NCBI RefSeq assembly: GCF_001417815.1
Contig: NZ_BCFK01000067.1
Location: 1 to 64,000 of the forward strand
From: Bifidobacterium aesculapii
Lineage (GTDB): Bacteria > Actinomycetota > Actinomycetes > Actinomycetales > Bifidobacteriaceae
Direction of reading: 5' to 3'
Length of the DNA: 64,000 nt
Part shown: piece after piece, positions 62,030 to 64,000 of the stretch
How the letters are laid out: every line of letters begins with the position of its first letter
Position numbering within the stretch: position 1 is the first letter of the stretch
Notes under the pieces: model-generated
Told to the model about the DNA's origin: nothing
What the model saw: only the letters and a program-made list of their open reading frames with translations
The model's database searches: none
Position numbers and translations under genes: made by a program

Positions 62030-62665
62030 ATGGCACGCAACAGGCATCCGGAACGCACCCACGCACGCATCCTCGACGTCGCGAAGCGGCTGTTCCTTAC
62101 CAAGGGGTACGACGGCACCACGATGCAGGACATCGTCGACAGCCTCGGCGACCTGTCGAAGGGCGCGGTCTACTACCACTTCAAGTCGAAGGAGGCGATC
62201 CTCGACGCACTCGGCGAGGAGGACCAATCCCGCCACGACCCCATGGCGATCGACGACACGGGACTCACCGGATTGGACAAACTACGTGAGGCATTCCGTC
62301 GTTCCGCGGCCGACAACGAACATATGCGGCTGATGAATGCGGCCTATCCCGCGATGCATGATCCGAAGCTCCTGGCCGCCAATCTCAAGGTCTGGCGCAC
62401 CCAGGTCGCCGACATGTTCGATGCGATGATCCGCGAAGGCGTCGCCGACGGCTCCATCGACACCGCATACCCGCGCGAGGCGGCGGAACTGCTCGCCCTG
62501 TTGACCAACTACTGGCTTGCCCCCACGTTCTATCCGGCTACGGCCGACGAACTGCACCACCGCGTCGAGGCGCTGGCCACGGTGTGCACCGGGCTGGGCG
62601 TGCCAATCCTCGACAAGGATCTCATCGAAACCGTCTCCCGTGGATACGCAGCCCTGATCGACTGA
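62030..62665 (+). CDS. TetR/AcrR-family transcriptional regulator
   Basis: The 211-residue protein has the TetR helix-turn-helix at ~10-55 (ARILDVAKRLFLTKGYDGTT, MQDIVDSLGDLSKGAVYYHF) and a helical ligand-binding C-terminal domain. GAAGGGAGA ~6 nt upstream marks ATG 62030. The palindromic operator in its promoter and an exporter gene 49 bp downstream on the same strand indicate an autorepressed efflux operon induced by the exported compound. Confidence 0.93.
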   Translation: MARNRHPERTHARILDVAKRLFLTKGYDGTTMQDIVDSLGDLSKGAVYYHFKSKEAILDALGEEDQSRHDPMAIDDTGLTGLDKLREAFRRSAADNEHMRLMNAAYPAMHDPKLLAANLKVWRTQVADMFDAMIREGVADGSIDTAYPREAAELLALLTNYWLAPTFYPATADELHHRVEALATVCTGLGVPILDKDLIETVSRGYAALID

Positions 62666-62714
62666 CCCACGACTCGAAACCCGCAGGAATCCCCCTGGAG
62701 AAGAAGCAACCATC

Positions 62715-64000
62715 ATGAATCCGAACCCGAACAATCCGTCTCCGGACATCCACCCCCATCCCCGCTCCCCGCTTCTGTCGCGCGATTTCATTCTGCTCGT
62801 CGCGGGGCAGGGCATCTCGCTGTTCGGCAACCTGATGCTGCGGTTCGCGATGTCGATGTGGGTGCTTGACGAGACCGGCTCCGCCACGGTCTTCGCCTCG
62901 ATCCTCGCGGTGTCGATCGTCCCGACGATTCTGCTGTCGCCGTTCGGCGGCGCGCTCGCCGACCGAGTGAACCGCCGCACCATCATGGTGGCGCTCGACG
63001 CGCTCTCCGGCACGCTGGTGCTCGCGTGCGCGCTCGCCTTCGTCGCGATCGGTTTCAACATGGTCGCGATCGCGGCGATGCAGGTGCTGCTCGCCGTGCT
63101 CGGCGCGTTCGAGACGCCGACCGTGCAGGCCGCACTCCCCCAGATGGTCCGCAAGTACGGTCAGGGCGTGATGCGGCAGGCGATGGCGGTCGTCAACCAG
63201 ACGCAGCAGCTCGGTTCCCTGCTGCCGAGTTTCCTCGGCGGCGTCCTGTACGCGATGTTCGGCATCCGTCTGATGATGGCGGTCACCGTCGCATGTTTCG
63301 CCACCGCCGCCCTGCTCGAATGCTTCATCCGACTCGGCGCGCCCGACCGCGGCGGCGAGGAGCCGCCCACGCCGCTCGAGGATTTGAAGGCCGGCATCCA
63401 CTTCCTCACCCATGATCGCCCGAACGTGTTCCGGCTGGCGTTGTGCGCGGCCGGATTGAACTTCATCGTCATCGGGTATTCCGCCGTCGGATTCCCGTAC
63501 ACCATCCGCACCGTGCTCGGATTCGACGCGACCGTCTACGGCGTGGCCGACGGGCTGGTGGGCGTCTCCGGCGTGGCGGGCGCGTTCATCGTCGGCCTGT
63601 TCGCAGCCAAACTCACGATGCGGCACATGCCGATGGCGCTGGCCGTGTTCGTGCTGCTGCTCGTGCCGCAGGGCGTTGCGTTCCTGCTGCCGATCGGCGC
63701 ATGGGCGAAGCTCACTGTGCTGGTGGCGTTCACCTGCGGCACGATGGTCGCCAGCTGCTTCGCGAACCTCATCACGATTCCGACGATCCAATTGAGCACG
63801 CCGGAGACGATGACCGGCAAGGTCATGGCCATGTTCTCCGCGCTGTGCATGTGCGCCCAGCCGCTCGGTCAGATGGTGTACGGCTGGGCCTACGACCGCT
63901 TCCCCGTCGCCATGGTGCTGTTCGCCAGCGCCGCCGCGATGGCCGCGCTCACCGTGGCGATGGTGCCGCTCACCCGCAGATTCGAGGATTGGCGGCTCAT
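62715..64000 (+). CDS. MFS transporter (partial, runs off the window)
   Basis: The 428 visible residues begin with a ~20-residue Asn/Pro/His-rich start, then LLSRDFILLVAGQGISLFGNLM and twelve hydrophobic helices. The motif A-like GGALADRVNRRTIMVALDALSG is clear, and ETPTVQAALPQMV is typical of the MFS_3/enterobactin-exporter-like (EntS/MdfA-type) group. The reading frame has no stop before the window ends. GGAG lies ~14 nt before the ATG. Given the adjacent TetR gene, export of a toxic compound or macrolide-type drug is likely but unproven. Confidence 0.9.
   Translation, partial: MNPNPNNPSPDIHPHPRSPLLSRDFILLVAGQGISLFGNLMLRFAMSMWVLDETGSATVFASILAVSIVPTILLSPFGGALADRVNRRTIMVALDALSGTLVLACALAFVAIGFNMVAIAAMQVLLAVLGAFETPTVQAALPQMVRKYGQGVMRQAMAVVNQTQQLGSLLPSFLGGVLYAMFGIRLMMAVTVACFATAALLECFIRLGAPDRGGEEPPTPLEDLKAGIHFLTHDRPNVFRLALCAAGLNFIVIGYSAVGFPYTIRTVLGFDATVYGVADGLVGVSGVAGAFIVGLFAAKLTMRHMPMALAVFVLLLVPQGVAFLLPIGAWAKLTVLVAFTCGTMVASCFANLITIPTIQLSTPETMTGKVMAMFSALCMCAQPLGQMVYGWAYDRFPVAMVLFASAAAMAALTVAMVPLTRRFEDWRL

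Overview
The window looks like a chromosomal core segment of a high-GC Bifidobacterium. This is inferred from the gene set and order: rpiA, radA, ribF, truB-rbfA-infB-nusA, the S10-spc-alpha ribosomal block, and plsC-gpsA-ddl. It also rests on actinobacterial traits: a bS22-type micro ribosomal protein, zinc-ribbon S14, tRNA genes without encoded CCA, and many starts that look leaderless. No rRNA, phage, transposase or cas gene was seen.

Layout. 1-8 kb: an RNase HI with a long Ala/Pro-rich extension, an 18-unit 14-bp tandem repeat joined to a 111-bp palindromic element, rpiA, a bS22 gene, a membrane-anchored protein, radA, an HPr-kinase-like P-loop protein and ribF. 8-16.6 kb: a lower-GC orphan exported protein, truB-rbfA, infB, nusA (with no ylxR between nusA and infB) and a lipoprotein. 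16.7-21 kb: tRNA-Ser, a transglutaminase next to an ATP-grasp/alpha-E fusion, and truA. 21.1-22.3 kb: a gene-free stretch packed with four different short repeat arrays. 22.3-38 kb: glutathione peroxidase, then the ribosomal block on the minus strand (rpsJ down to rplQ, with secY, adk, infA, rpoA), divided by internal hairpins. 38-45 kb: a YwiC-like membrane protein, the second 111-bp palindromic element, a DHA2 exporter, a probably leaderless acetolactate decarboxylase, an amino acid permease and a GT4 glycosyltransferase. 45.3-45.8 kb: four tRNA genes (Val-CAC, Ala-GGC, Val-GAC, Gly-GCC). 46-53.4 kb: a DUF2974 hydrolase, a TetR-like regulator, aspA, MscS, a CPBP protease, and a regulator/membrane protein pair with a clear operator-promoter. 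53.5-61.5 kb: a four-gene ABC importer operon, ddl, gpsA and plsC. 61.5-64 kb: four palindromes spaced exactly 52 bp apart, then a TetR regulator and an MFS exporter that runs off the window.

Most genes are housekeeping (translation, RNA modification, cofactor and envelope synthesis). The unusual content is in the intergenic DNA: a 111-bp long-hairpin element in two copies, a dispersed 50-bp hairpin family in four copies, two periodic palindrome arrays (61-bp and 52-bp periods), and a TANNNT box 6-8 nt before the start codon of ten genes that mostly lack a usable ribosome binding site. The most intriguing protein system is the transglutaminase plus ATP-grasp/alpha-E pair. All functional statements are from reading the sequence; no database search was run.
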